This document shows, piece by piece, positions 25,632 to 35,022 of a stretch of 50,711 nt of DNA. The stretch is from positions 1 to 50,711 of the forward strand of contig JAFVOP010000031.1 of NCBI GenBank assembly GCA_017505745.1, given 5' to 3'. Made by a program: the position numbers and the translations under genes. Within the stretch, counting starts at the first letter, position 1; each line of letters begins with the position of its first letter. Under the pieces are notes generated by a model that saw only the letters and a list, made by a program, of their open reading frames with translations, made no database searches and was not told the origin of the DNA. Source of the stretch: Clostridia bacterium. Lineage in GTDB: Bacteria; Bacillota; Clostridia; Oscillospirales; CAG-272.

Positions 25632-25670
25632 AAATACGGCTTATCTCGCAAGAGGTACGCCGTATTTTGT
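25632..25670 (+). terminator. Possible mntP terminator
   Basis: AAATACGGC (25632-25640) pairs with GCCGTATTT (25659-25667), with a small inner CTC/GAG stem; the following TGTGTTT is a weak U-run. The rest of 25582-25784 holds no gene I can support. Confidence 0.5.
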
Positions 25671-25784
25671 GTTTGTGCATACAAATGCGCGATCCGTCGG
25701 GCAGTCCGATCCCGACGAACCGTAAAAAGCTCCTGGAAGCTCTCCTCTTTTTTTCAATATTTTCGAAAAAAATCCGAGAAGCTC

Positions 25785-25813
25785 TTGCAAAGTGCAAGCG
25801 GATATGATATACT
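25785..25813 (+). promoter_or_regulatory. metK promoter
   Basis: TTGCAA (25785-25790), 17-bp spacer and TATACT (25808-25813), about 20 bp upstream of the riboswitch. Confidence 0.8.
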
Positions 25814-25829
25814 ATATACAATAAAATAT

Positions 25830-25947
25830 ATCTTATCAAGAGTAACGTAGTGACAGGCACGATGACGTTACAGCAACCTGCCGTTGGTAAGGTGCTAATT
25901 CCTGTTAGATGAGAGCCGCAAACGCTCCGTCCCGGCGGAGTTTTTTT
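25830..25947 (+). promoter_or_regulatory. SAM-I riboswitch (S-box) with terminator
   Basis: The aptamer runs from CTTATCAAGAG (P1, 25832) through GATGACG, CAGCAACC and GGTGCTAATTCC to GATGAGAG (25908-25915), the conserved blocks of SAM-I. P1 pairs CTTATC with GATGAG. Downstream, CTCCG (25925-25929) and CGGAG (25936-25940) plus seven T form the terminator. High S-adenosylmethionine should stabilise the aptamer and stop transcription of metK. Confidence 0.92.
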
Positions 25948-26011
25948 GTTGGAAAAAATCGAAGATATGAAAAAGATATGTTTTAAATGAAAACATAAGG
26001 AGCTTGAAAAC

Positions 26012-27196
26012 ATGAGCAAGAAGTTGTTTACCAGTGAGTCGGTTACCGAGGGACATCCCGATAAGATCAGCGACAAGATCTCGGATGCGATCCTGGATGA
26101 GATGCTGAAGCAGGACCCCATGTCCCGCGTGGCGTGTGAGACCTTTTGCACCACGGGTATGGTGTGTGTGATGGGAGAGGTGACCACCAAGGCGTCGATC
26201 GATATTCAAACCATCGTGCGCGAGACCGTGCGCGAGATCGGCTACGACCGCGCCAAATACGGCTTTGACTGCGATAGCTGCGCCGTGATCACGTCGCTTC
26301 ACAAGCAGTCGCCCGACATCGCGCTGGGCGTGGACAAGTCCCTGGAGGCAAAGACCGGTGCCGATACCGACGGGCTCGACACGGGAGCGGGTGACCAAGG
26401 GTTGATGTTTGGCTATGCCTGCGACGAGACCCCCGAGCTGATGCCTCTGCCGATCTCGCTCGCGCACGCGCTGGCAAAGCGCCTGACCGAGGTGCGCAAG
26501 AACGGCACGCTCCCCTATCTCCGTCCCGACGGAAAGACCCAGGTGACGGTGGAATATGATGAAAACGACAAACCCGTACGCGTGGATACCGTGGTCATTT
26601 CCTCCCAGCACAGCGCAGAGGCAGAAAATGAGCAGATCCGCCGCGACCTGATCAAAGAAGTGATCACGCCCACCGTTCCCGCTTCCATGATGGATGAGGC
26701 CACCAAGATCTATATCAATCCCACGGGACGCTTCGTGGTGGGTGGCCCTGCCGGCGATACGGGTCTGACGGGACGGAAGATCATTGTGGATACCTACGGC
26801 GGATACGCGCGCCACGGCGGCGGAGCCTTTTCGGGCAAGGACCCCACAAAGGTGGACCGTTCGGCGTGCTACGCGGCAAGATACATCGCCAAAAACGTGG
26901 TTAAGGCGGGCCTGGCAAGCAAGTGCGAGGTGCAGTTGGCCTATGCGATCGGTGTGGCAAAGCCGGTGTCGGTTCTGATCGATACCTTTGGAACGGCCAA
27001 GGTGGCAGAGGAGAAGATTGAGGCGGCCGTGCTGTCTTTGGTCGATCTGCGCCCGGCGGCCATTATCCAACGCTTTGATCTGCGCCGCCCGATCTACTGC
27101 CGGATTGCGGCGTACGGACATATGGGACGGGAGGACGTGGATGCTCCTTGGGAGAGATGCGACCTCGTGCCCGAGCTGCAGCAATTGTTGAAATAA
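26012..27196 (+). CDS. metK: S-adenosylmethionine synthetase
   Basis: A 394-residue cytoplasmic enzyme making SAM from methionine and ATP. Signature motifs are complete: [17 protein letters not shown] near the N-terminus, [12 protein letters not shown] in the middle and [17 protein letters not shown] towards the C-terminus. AAGGAG lies 9 bases before the ATG. The SAM-I riboswitch directly upstream provides feedback control by its product. Confidence 0.98.
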   Translation: MSKKLFTSESVTEGHPDKISDKISDAILDEMLKQDPMSRVACETFCTTGMVCVMGEVTTKASIDIQTIVRETVREIGYDRAKYGFDCDSCAVITSLHKQSPDIALGVDKSLEAKTGADTDGLDTGAGDQGLMFGYACDETPELMPLPISLAHALAKRLTEVRKNGTLPYLRPDGKTQVTVEYDENDKPVRVDTVVISSQHSAEAENEQIRRDLIKEVITPTVPASMMDEATKIYINPTGRFVVGGPAGDTGLTGRKIIVDTYGGYARHGGGAFSGKDPTKVDRSACYAARYIAKNVVKAGLASKCEVQLAYAIGVAKPVSVLIDTFGTAKVAEEKIEAAVLSLVDLRPAAIIQRFDLRRPIYCRIAAYGHMGREDVDAPWERCDLVPELQQLLK

Positions 27197-27254
27197 TTCT
27201 CATGCACCCCGCTCTCTCTCTTCGCATAGCCTAAAAGCGAGAGGGGGCGGGGAT

Positions 27255-27584
27255 ATGTTGTTTGGATACGTCATTGAGGTTTCGGTGGCTCTGTTTGCGG
27301 TGTTTGGCTTTTACTGTGCCGTGCGAATGCTTTTCGAGTTGCTGTTCACGCCCGGGCAGATCGCGGTGGCGGTCGAGGTGCGGGAGCGTGAGGACGCAGA
27401 GGAGCTGGATATGCTTTTGCACGAGGCGCGTTCCACGTTTCTGCGAAAGGGAAAGGCACGCATCGTGGTTCTTCTCTCGTCGGAGCTGATGGACGGCACC
27501 GTGGGCAAGGGGGAGGAGCTGGATCCGCGTTACACAGCGCTGCTGGACGAATACGGCGCGGAATGCTATCTGATCGATCCGTGA
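27255..27584 (+). CDS. Small membrane-anchored hypothetical protein
   Basis: A 109-residue protein with one N-terminal membrane helix (about residues 4-30) and a cytoplasmic alpha/beta part of about 75 residues that begins GQIAVAVEVREREDAEELDMLL and ends ECYLIDP. I do not recognise the family. The ATG follows GGGGCGGGG, and that ribosome site lies in the 3' arm of a strong hairpin (27207-27252) that may limit translation. It sits between metK and recD2 on the same strand, 58 bp after metK. Confidence 0.65.
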   Translation: MLFGYVIEVSVALFAVFGFYCAVRMLFELLFTPGQIAVAVEVREREDAEELDMLLHEARSTFLRKGKARIVVLLSSELMDGTVGKGEELDPRYTALLDEYGAECYLIDP

Positions 27585-27700
27585 GAGAACGGTCCGAACG
27601 ACCAACGCGCAAAGAAATTTGGTCGGAAAACAAGTAAAAACGTTTGGAGACGTTGGGGTTTAAAAAAAATCCCGATAAAAAACGGGAAAGGAGGGAGCTT

Positions 27701-29926
27701 ATGACCGAGAAAATGGATGAGAACGGATTGCTCAAGCTGAGCGGAAGCATCGAGCACGTGATCTATTCCAACGAGGAGAATGGGTTTGCGATCTGCGATC
27801 TGGGCACCGATTCCGACGAGCTGGTAACGGTCACGGGGATCCTCCCCTACGTTGGCGAGGGCGACGTGGTAACGGTATACGGACGTTGGGTGCACAACCC
27901 CAAATACGGGCGGCAGTTCAAGGTAGAGCAATCGGAAAAGCGCCTTCCTGCCGATCGCGCGTCGATTCTGCGCTACCTGTCCTCGGGCGGCATCAAGGGG
28001 ATCGGACCCAAAACGGCGCAACGGATCGTGGACGAATTCGGAGACGAGACCTTTGACGTCATGGAAAATCACCCCGAATGGCTGGCGCAGATCCCCGGGA
28101 TCACACGCAAGCGCGCCCTCGCCATTTCCGAGGAGTTTATCAAGCAGGCCGGCATCCGGTCCGCAATGCTCTTTTTCCGCGAGTATTTTGGAGCGGCGAT
28201 GACGGTGCGTATTTACAAGAAATGGGGCGCGAACGCTGTGGATATCGCAAAGAACAATCCTTACCGTTTGTGCGAGGAGATCGACGGCATCGGCTTTGAG
28301 CGCGCCGACCGGTTGGCGATCCGCCTGGGGTTGGACAAGGAGTCCGACGAGCGGCTTTGTAGCGGTATTTTGTATATGCTGGGCGCCAACGCGGGGCAAA
28401 ACGGGCACGTCTGTCTCCCGCGGGAAAAGCTGGTGGCGGGCGCCGCCAAGCTCCTGGAGGCCTCGGAGGCGCGTGTAGAGGATGCGGTTGTGGCGCTCAT
28501 CCGTGCGCAGAAGGTGCGAACGGTTACCTTTGACGGCGTTTCCTATCTGTATGACAAAATTCTCTACGAAAATGAAAAATACATTGCGAAAAAGCTGATC
28601 CTGCTTGACAAGGTCTGTCCGTCGATGGACACGGCCAACATTGGCTCGTTTATCCAAAAGGAGGAGCGGGAAAGCGGCGTACGCTATGCGAATCTGCAAC
28701 GGCAGGCGATTTTTGACGCGTTGGAAAACGGCGTGATGCTGCTCACGGGCGGCCCCGGTACGGGTAAGACCACGGTGGTACGTGCCCTGTTGCATATTTT
28801 TGACAGCATGGGACTCGAGATCGCGCTTTGCGCTCCCACGGGACGTGCCGCCAAGCGGCTGTCGGAATCCACCTCCTGCGAGGCGAAGACCATCCACCGT
28901 CTGCTGGAATACAGCGGCGAGGAGGGAGACGGCTTGCGCTTTCACCGCGACGAAAAGAATCTGCTGGACGAAAACGTGATCATTGTGGACGAGGCCTCGA
29001 TGGTGGATAACAACCTCATGTGCGCATTGCTTCGTGCCGTAAAGCCGGGCGCGCGCATGGTGATCATTGGAGACGCGGACCAGCTCCCCTCGGTAGGAGC
29101 GGGAAACGTCTTGCGCGATCTGCTGGAAAGCCGTCGGTTTGCCACCGTGTGCCTCACCGAGATCTTCCGTCAGGCGGGCGAGAGCCTGATCGTGACCAAC
29201 GCTCACGCCATCAACCGCGGAGAGATGCCGCGCTTGGACGTGAAAAACAACGACTTTTTCTTTCTGCCGCGCGGAACGGACACGGAGATCGTGGCCACCG
29301 TGGCAGAGCTGTACCAAACGCGTCTGCCGCGTACCTACGGGGAGATGGCGGTGTACGGGACCCAGGTGATCTCTCCCTCGCGCAAGGGTGAGACGGGAAC
29401 CGAGCATCTCAACGTGGTCCTGCAGAACGCGCTCAATCCCGCGTCCCCGCGCAAGCGCGAGCACCGTTTTCGTGATCTGGTCTTCCGCGAGGGCGACCGC
29501 GTGATGCAGATCCGCAACAATTACGACGTGGAGTGGGAGCGCGAGGACGGCTCCTACGGCACTGGGATCTTCAACGGAGATATCGGAACGGTGGAGCGGA
29601 TCGATCCGTCGGAGGAAACGATGGAGATCGTGTTTGACGAGCGTCGGGTACTCTATGAATTCAACATGCTGGACGAATTGGAGCTGGCGTACGCCGTAAC
29701 GGTGCACAAAAGTCAGGGAAGTGAATATCCGATCGTGATCATTCCCATGGGAAGTGCCCCCGCCATGCTGCTCTCCCGCAATCTCTTCTACACCGCCGTT
29801 ACCCGTGCGCAGAAAATGGTGATTTTAGTGGGACGGGAATCGGTGGCGGAAACGATGGTACAAAACAACCGACAGTCCATGCGCTACACGGGTCTGGTGC
29901 GCTGGTTGGAGGAGAAGGCAACGTGA
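27701..29926 (+). CDS. recD2: RecD2-type ATP-dependent DNA helicase
   Basis: A 741-residue SF1B 5'-3' helicase of the RecBC-independent RecD2 class. The long N-terminal part has helix-hairpin-helix repeats such as GIKGIGPKTAQRIV. The motor has GGPGTGKTT (K356), VDEASMVDN and GDADQLPSVGAGN; the C-terminus has TVHKSQGSEYP and the YTAVTRAQK motif. RecD2 works in replication-fork stability and mismatch repair (family knowledge). AAAGGAGGGAG before the ATG at 27701 decides the start over an upstream ATG 57 bp earlier. Its stop overlaps the comF GTG by four bases. Confidence 0.95.
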   Translation: MTEKMDENGLLKLSGSIEHVIYSNEENGFAICDLGTDSDELVTVTGILPYVGEGDVVTVYGRWVHNPKYGRQFKVEQSEKRLPADRASILRYLSSGGIKGIGPKTAQRIVDEFGDETFDVMENHPEWLAQIPGITRKRALAISEEFIKQAGIRSAMLFFREYFGAAMTVRIYKKWGANAVDIAKNNPYRLCEEIDGIGFERADRLAIRLGLDKESDERLCSGILYMLGANAGQNGHVCLPREKLVAGAAKLLEASEARVEDAVVALIRAQKVRTVTFDGVSYLYDKILYENEKYIAKKLILLDKVCPSMDTANIGSFIQKEERESGVRYANLQRQAIFDALENGVMLLTGGPGTGKTTVVRALLHIFDSMGLEIALCAPTGRAAKRLSESTSCEAKTIHRLLEYSGEEGDGLRFHRDEKNLLDENVIIVDEASMVDNNLMCALLRAVKPGARMVIIGDADQLPSVGAGNVLRDLLESRRFATVCLTEIFRQAGESLIVTNAHAINRGEMPRLDVKNNDFFFLPRGTDTEIVATVAELYQTRLPRTYGEMAVYGTQVISPSRKGETGTEHLNVVLQNALNPASPRKREHRFRDLVFREGDRVMQIRNNYDVEWEREDGSYGTGIFNGDIGTVERIDPSEETMEIVFDERRVLYEFNMLDELELAYAVTVHKSQGSEYPIVIIPMGSAPAMLLSRNLFYTAVTRAQKMVILVGRESVAETMVQNNRQSMRYTGLVRWLEEKAT

Positions 29927-30699
29927 GGCGCGTGCTGCGGCGGGTGGCCGATCTCTTTTTTCCTCCCGTATGTGCGGGATGCCGCACGTTGCTCGATTGG
30001 TATGGGCGCGGGGAGCATCCGACGGTATTTTGCGAGACGTGCGCCGCGGAATGGGAAAACGAGCGGCTGGAGACCTGCGGATGCTGCGGGTTGCCGGTTG
30101 GCGCGTGTGCCTGCATGCCCGAGGCCATAGAACGGGCGAAATGCGCGGCGTTTCGTAAGCTGGTATACTATCACCAAGGCACCAAAGGCAAGGTGCAAAA
30201 TCGCGTGCTGTTTGAACTCAAGGACCGTTGCATGGCGCAAACCGCGCAGTTTTTGGCCGAGCAGCTACTCCCGGCACTGCGGGAAATGGTTGAGGCAAGC
30301 GGGGCCGATCCGGGTGACTGCCGGATTTCCTACGTTCCGCGCAGTCGGCGCGCGATCGCCGAGCACGGAGCCGATCAGGCCAAGTGTCTGGCCACGGCGT
30401 TGGCAGAGCTGTCCGGGATTCCGCTTTGCCATGCCATTGTACGGCAACGCGGAGCCAACCGCGCGCAAAAGAGCCTGTCTCCTGCGGCGCGTTTGCAAAA
30501 CGCCAAGCGAGCCTTTGCATTGGCAAAGGGGGCGTTGGTAAAGGGAAAGACTCTGTTTGTGGTGGACGATATCGTGACCACGGGCGCCAGCATGGCGGCC
30601 TGCGCCGCGCTGCTGCGGCGTGCGGGAGCCGCGAGGGTATACTGCATGGCGGTAGCCTCGGACGACGTGAATCGCGATCCGTTGCCCAAACGCGTGTGA
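29923..30699 (+). CDS. comF: ComF-family phosphoribosyltransferase-like protein
   Basis: A 258-residue cytoplasmic protein. Cysteine pairs in the first 60 residues (CAGC, CETC, CGCCG) form the zinc domain of ComF, and the C-terminal half is a type I phosphoribosyltransferase with VDDIVTTGAS as PRPP loop. ComF supports single-strand DNA handling in natural transformation. It starts at GTG overlapping the recD2 stop, so the two are coupled, an arrangement also known in other Firmicutes. No other com genes occur in the window. A short hairpin with a T6 run follows at about 30716-30736. Confidence 0.92.
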   Translation: MRRVLRRVADLFFPPVCAGCRTLLDWYGRGEHPTVFCETCAAEWENERLETCGCCGLPVGACACMPEAIERAKCAAFRKLVYYHQGTKGKVQNRVLFELKDRCMAQTAQFLAEQLLPALREMVEASGADPGDCRISYVPRSRRAIAEHGADQAKCLATALAELSGIPLCHAIVRQRGANRAQKSLSPAARLQNAKRAFALAKGALVKGKTLFVVDDIVTTGASMAACAALLRRAGAARVYCMAVASDDVNRDPLPKRV

Positions 30700-30778
30700 A
30701 TGGGCATTTCCCGGAAGCATGCGATGCTTTTTTGCCCGTAAAAACCGCGAAAAGCCTCTTGTTTTTTGAAAAAAACGA

Positions 30779-30807
30779 TTGATTTTTAGGCGCATATCAT
30801 GTATAAT
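30779..30807 (+). promoter_or_regulatory. mreB promoter
   Basis: TTGATT (30779-30784), 17-bp spacer and TATAAT (30802-30807), about 50 bp before the start codon. Confidence 0.85.
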
Positions 30808-30857
30808 AAAACTATCGGAGAGCCATGGCTCTTCCAAACGTCGAAAGGAGGCGCAGG

Positions 30858-31982
30858 ATGCCGGAAGGAAAGCAGACGCCGAAGCGCAATGCAACGGCCA
30901 AACGAACGAAGTCGAAAAAGAAAAAAGGCGGGCTTTTTGCGCGCCTTCGGAATCTGAAATTCAGTCAGAATATTGGAATCGACCTGGGCACCGCAACGGT
31001 GCTTGTATACGTACAGGGAAAGGGGATCGTGCTCGAGGAGCCCTCGGTGGTTGCGATCGACACGAACAACGACCGCATTCTGGCGGTGGGGAAAAAGGCC
31101 CAACAGATGCTGGGACGAACCCCCGGCAATATCACGGCCGTGCGTCCCTTGCGCGACGGCGTGATCAGCCAGTATGAGGTTACGCTCTGCATGATCCAGC
31201 ATTTTATTCGCAGTGCCTGCAAAAATATGTTCTTTCCACCGCGCGTGATGATCTGCATTCCCTCGGGCATTACCGAGGTGGAGGAGCGCGCCGTGCGGGA
31301 CGCCGCCAGGGAAGCGGGGGCGCAGAAGGTCTATCTGATCGAGGAGCCCACGGCGGCTGCGATCGGAGCGGGGCTGAACATCTACGCGCCGAGCGGGAAC
31401 ATGGTGGTGGACATCGGCGGTGGAACCACCGATATTGCCGTGCTTTCTTTGGGCGGCGTGGTGGTGTCCGAATCGATCAAGATCGCGGGCGACCGCTTTG
31501 ACGAGGCGATCATTCGCTACGTGCGAAGAAAATATAACGTGCAGATCGGAGAGCGCACCGCAGAGGCGATCAAAAAGCGGATCGGAGCGGTCTACGATCA
31601 TCCCGAGGCATCGGTGGTGGAGGTAAAGGGGCGTTGCCTGACCCAGGGGCTGCCCAAGCTGATCTCGATCAGCTCCAAGGAAATGATCGAGGCGCTTGCC
31701 GAGCCGATCACCGCCATTCTCGACGCCATCTGCTCGGTGATCGAGCGCACGCCCCCCGAGCTGCTGGGCGACATTTTGAAAAACGGCATCGTGATGACGG
31801 GCGGCGGCAGCCTGCTCTACGGGTTTGATCAGCTGGTTACGCGTGTGACGGGTGTGAAAACGCGGGTTGCCAACGATGCGGTCTCCTGTGTGGCGATCGG
31901 AACGGGCAAATCCCTGGATCACCTGGACATGCTGCAGGAGGACACACTCAGTCTTTCCCACGATAAAAAATTCAGACTTTGA
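30858..31982 (+). CDS. mreB: Rod-shape determining actin homologue MreB, with basic N-terminal extension
   Basis: A 374-residue bacterial actin that guides lateral wall synthesis. The actin core begins at FSQNIGIDLGTATVLVY (about residue 35); phosphate motifs VVDIGGGTTDIAV and VMTGGGSLLYG are intact. AAAGGAGG with 6-base spacing sets the start at 30858. Ahead of the core lie about 34 residues with 13 Lys/Arg and one acidic residue, including KKKKGGLFARLRNLK, where typical MreB starts only a few residues before the core. It could be an amphipathic membrane anchor. There is no mreC/mreD next to it; pepD follows 11 bp later, so this may be an Mbl/MreBH-like paralogue. Confidence 0.93.
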   Translation: MPEGKQTPKRNATAKRTKSKKKKGGLFARLRNLKFSQNIGIDLGTATVLVYVQGKGIVLEEPSVVAIDTNNDRILAVGKKAQQMLGRTPGNITAVRPLRDGVISQYEVTLCMIQHFIRSACKNMFFPPRVMICIPSGITEVEERAVRDAAREAGAQKVYLIEEPTAAAIGAGLNIYAPSGNMVVDIGGGTTDIAVLSLGGVVVSESIKIAGDRFDEAIIRYVRRKYNVQIGERTAEAIKKRIGAVYDHPEASVVEVKGRCLTQGLPKLISISSKEMIEALAEPITAILDAICSVIERTPPELLGDILKNGIVMTGGGSLLYGFDQLVTRVTGVKTRVANDAVSCVAIGTGKSLDHLDMLQEDTLSLSHDKKFRL

Positions 31983-31993
31983 CCGGAGGCAAT

Positions 31994-33445
31994 ATGGAAT
32001 ACATTTTAAGCGGACGGCGCCCCGAAGCGCTGTTCCGCTTCTTTGAAGAGATCAGCGCAATTCCGCGTCCCTCGTATCACGAGGAGAAGATCGCGGACTA
32101 TCTGGTGGCGTTTGCCGAGGCGCGAAGGCTTTGGTATGTACGGGACCAATGGAATAACGTGCTCATCAAGGCCCCTGCAAGTGCGGGGTGCGAGGACCTT
32201 CCCCCTTTGATGTTTCAGGGACACACCGATATGGTGTGTGAGAAGAACGGGGACGTGGAGCACGATTTTTTGAAGGATCCTCTCAAGCTTTACGTCGATG
32301 AAAACGGCTTTTTGAGAGCAAAGGGAACCACGCTGGGCGCCGACAACGGCGTTGCCGTGGCTCTGATGCTGACGCTGCTGAACGGAGAGATCCCCGTACA
32401 CCCTGCCTACGAGTGCCTGTTTACCTCCTCGGAGGAGGTGGGTCTGGACGGTGCCACGGGCTTTGATTACCGCCATATTACGGCGCGGCATCTGGTGAAT
32501 ATGGATGGCGAGCAGGTGGGCGGCATTATCTGCGGCTGTGCGGGAGGCATGCGCACCGACCTGCAGCTTGTTACACATCCCGAGTCCTTTTCCGGCACAG
32601 CTCTGCGCGTTTCCTTGCGCGGGCTGATGGGCGGGCACTCGGGCGAGAATATCAACCGCGGACGCGCCAACGCCAACAAGCTGATGGGGCGGTTGCTCGC
32701 GGCACTGACGGCAACGGAGGACACGCGTTTGGTTTGGATCTGCGGAGGCTCCAAGGACAACGCCATTCCGCGAGAGTGTGAGGTACTGCTTGCCGTTTCG
32801 GATCCCGAGCGGGCAAGCGCTTGCATTTGCAAGGAGGCTGAGGCCATTGCGCGGGAGCTGGTGTTGGACGATCGCGCCTTTTCGGTCTCCTGTGAGGAGG
32901 TCGGGGACGAGGCGGTGATGCTTTCCCGCGAGGATACCGCACGGGCGGTGTCGGTTCTTGCCTGCGCGGCAAACGGCGTTCTGGAAATGAATCACAACGC
33001 CAAGGGGATGGTGGAGTTCTCGCGCAATCTCGGCGTGGTGACCACCGACGCGGATGCGATCTCGTTCGTTTTTTCCACGCGCTCGTCGATGGAAAGCCGC
33101 ATCGATGCCTCGGCCCGCGAATTGGATGCATTGGCGGCGGTGATCGGTGCTACCACCCGTCATTACAGCCGCTACCCCGGCTGGGATTTCGCTCCGACGT
33201 CCGAGATCCGCGATCGCTATCTGAAGGCCTACCGCAAGGTGACCGGCAAGGAGGCCCGGGTATTCTCGATCCATGCGGGTCTGGAATGCGGAATCATTTA
33301 TTCGAATATTCCCGGTATGGATATGATCTCGATCGGCCCCAATATGCAGGATATTCACTCGCCCAACGAGGCCCTGGACCTGGATTCTCTGGAGCTGTTC
33401 TGGAGAACGGTGGAGCAGCTGATCGCTGACTGGTGCCACCGTTGA
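31994..33445 (+). CDS. pepD: Aminoacyl-histidine dipeptidase (PepD, M20)
   Basis: A 483-residue cytoplasmic zinc dipeptidase of the M20 family that cleaves Xaa-His and other dipeptides. Metal-site motifs: FQGHTDMVCEKN, GADNGVAVALML, and TSSEEVGLDGATG with the general-base glutamate pair. The lid domain lies in the middle (MGGHSGENINRGRANA). GGAGG directly precedes the ATG at 31994. It is 11 bp after mreB and 31 bp before uxaC, so probably within one transcript. Confidence 0.95.
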   Translation: MEYILSGRRPEALFRFFEEISAIPRPSYHEEKIADYLVAFAEARRLWYVRDQWNNVLIKAPASAGCEDLPPLMFQGHTDMVCEKNGDVEHDFLKDPLKLYVDENGFLRAKGTTLGADNGVAVALMLTLLNGEIPVHPAYECLFTSSEEVGLDGATGFDYRHITARHLVNMDGEQVGGIICGCAGGMRTDLQLVTHPESFSGTALRVSLRGLMGGHSGENINRGRANANKLMGRLLAALTATEDTRLVWICGGSKDNAIPRECEVLLAVSDPERASACICKEAEAIARELVLDDRAFSVSCEEVGDEAVMLSREDTARAVSVLACAANGVLEMNHNAKGMVEFSRNLGVVTTDADAISFVFSTRSSMESRIDASARELDALAAVIGATTRHYSRYPGWDFAPTSEIRDRYLKAYRKVTGKEARVFSIHAGLECGIIYSNIPGMDMISIGPNMQDIHSPNEALDLDSLELFWRTVEQLIADWCHR

Positions 33446-33476
33446 CCAAACGAAAAAGCAAGAAAAAGGAGTTTTT

Positions 33477-34871
33477 ATGAGTTACATTCGCAAGGATTTT
33501 CTGTTAAATACCCCCACGGCGCAGAAGCTCTATTTTGAGTATGCCGCCGATATGCCGATCTTTGATTACCATTGCCATCTGCCCGAGCGGCAGATCCTGG
33601 AGAATCAGCCCTTCTCGGATCTGTACGAGATCTGGCTGGCGGGAGACCACTACAAGTGGAGACTGATGCGCAACTACGGCGCGGACGAGGAGTATATCAC
33701 CGGGAACCGCTCCAATAAGGAAAAGTTTTTGACCTACTGCCGCGTGCTTGGAACCGCGTTTGGAAATCCGCTGTACCATTGGTCGCAGGTGGAGCTGCAG
33801 GAGTTCTTTGGATGCGAGCTTGAGATCAACGAGAAAAACGCTGAGGCGATCTGGGAGCAGTGCAACGCGTATATCCGTGAGAACCGTGTCACTCCCCAGT
33901 CACTCATCGAGCGCTCCAACGTCAAGCATCTGTACACGACCAACGAGATCTTTGACGAGTTGGATACCTTCCGCGAGATTGCGAAGAAGGGCTACGCCTT
34001 TGACGTGGCTCCTGCCTTCCGCGCCGACCGTATCATGAACATCGACGGTGCCAACTACACCGATTTTATCGCACGGGTGGAAAAACAGGCCCATCCGATC
34101 GCCTCTCTGTCGGATCTGGAATTGGCAATTGAGAAGCGGCTGCAGGCATTTATTGCCGTAGGCACCCGCGCCAGCGACATTGCCGTGGAAAGGGTGTTGC
34201 CAATTGCCGACAAGCAGGATGCCGACCGCGTGTTTGCAAAGGCACTTGCCAAGGAGCCGCTGACGGTGGCCGAGGCCGAGACCTTTAAGGGATATTTCAC
34301 CTACTTTTTGATGAAGCTTTACGCAAAATATGACATTTGCACCGAGCTGCATCTGGGGGCGATGCGCAACAACAACGCCAAGATGATGGAAAAGCTGGGA
34401 CCCGACACGGGCTTTGATACCATTTCCGATGCCAACAGCACCACGCTTCTTTCGCGCCTGCTCGACCGCCTCAACAGCGAGGACAGCCTGCCCAAGACCA
34501 ACCTGTTCAACCTCAATCCCAAGCTGAACAGCGAGATGATGGGCTTGATCGGGTGCTTCCAGGACGGAAGCGCGCGCGGAAAGATGCAATACGGCCCCGC
34601 ATGGTGGTTCCTGGATAACAAGGTGGGTATGGAGAAGCATTTGCGCGATCTCACCGCAACGGGACACATTGCCGTGTTTGTGGGAATGCTGACGGATAGC
34701 CGTTCGCTGCTTTCCTATCCCCGTCATCACTATTTCCGTCGGATTTTGTGCAACTATCTCGGTGAAATGATCGAGAAGGGCGAGATGACGGCTGATATGG
34801 ACGTGGTTGGAGCGGTTGTACGTGACGTTTGCTATTGGAATTCGGTTCATTATTTTGGATTGAAGGATTGA
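33477..34871 (+). CDS. uxaC: Glucuronate isomerase
   Basis: A 464-residue uronate isomerase converting D-glucuronate to D-fructuronate (and galacturonate to tagaturonate) in the cytoplasm. The amidohydrolase-like metal site is visible as FDYHCHLPE, with H32 and H34. Length and sequence run (WLAGDHYKWRLMR, CTELHLGAMRNNN, MLTDSRSLLSYPRHHYFRR) match the family end to end. AAGGAG precedes the ATG. The other uronate-pathway genes (uxuA, uxaB, kdgK) are absent nearby. Confidence 0.96.
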   Translation: MSYIRKDFLLNTPTAQKLYFEYAADMPIFDYHCHLPERQILENQPFSDLYEIWLAGDHYKWRLMRNYGADEEYITGNRSNKEKFLTYCRVLGTAFGNPLYHWSQVELQEFFGCELEINEKNAEAIWEQCNAYIRENRVTPQSLIERSNVKHLYTTNEIFDELDTFREIAKKGYAFDVAPAFRADRIMNIDGANYTDFIARVEKQAHPIASLSDLELAIEKRLQAFIAVGTRASDIAVERVLPIADKQDADRVFAKALAKEPLTVAEAETFKGYFTYFLMKLYAKYDICTELHLGAMRNNNAKMMEKLGPDTGFDTISDANSTTLLSRLLDRLNSEDSLPKTNLFNLNPKLNSEMMGLIGCFQDGSARGKMQYGPAWWFLDNKVGMEKHLRDLTATGHIAVFVGMLTDSRSLLSYPRHHYFRRILCNYLGEMIEKGEMTADMDVVGAVVRDVCYWNSVHYFGLKD

Positions 34872-34898
34872 ATTTTACAAGGAGACCGAAGAAAAACA

Positions 34899-34937
34899 AT
34901 GCGCCGCCTCATGTATCTGAGGCGGCGCATGCTTTGA
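34899..34937 (+). terminator. uxaC terminator
   Basis: A 13-bp stem ATGCGCCGCCTCA (34899-34911) with its complement (34918-34930), loop TGTATC, then GCTTTG. Strong stem, weak U-run. Confidence 0.75.
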
Positions 34938-34987
34938 TACCAAGCCGGTGAAAAGCGGGAGCATGGAGTTTGCATCGTATAATTTCA

Positions 34988-35022
34988 CCCGAACACCGGT
35001 ACCAAAAAAAGAGCAGCAACCC
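34988..35022 (+). repeat. Degenerate copy of tRNA-Leu 3' end plus terminator arm
   Basis: On the plus strand it matches the left arm at 35261-35294 with two substitutions and one extra A, keeping the near-CCA end and GAGCAGCAACCC. It is followed by GTGGTCGGGGTCGG, a piece of the opposite arm, so it is a decayed palindrome. Confidence 0.7.
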
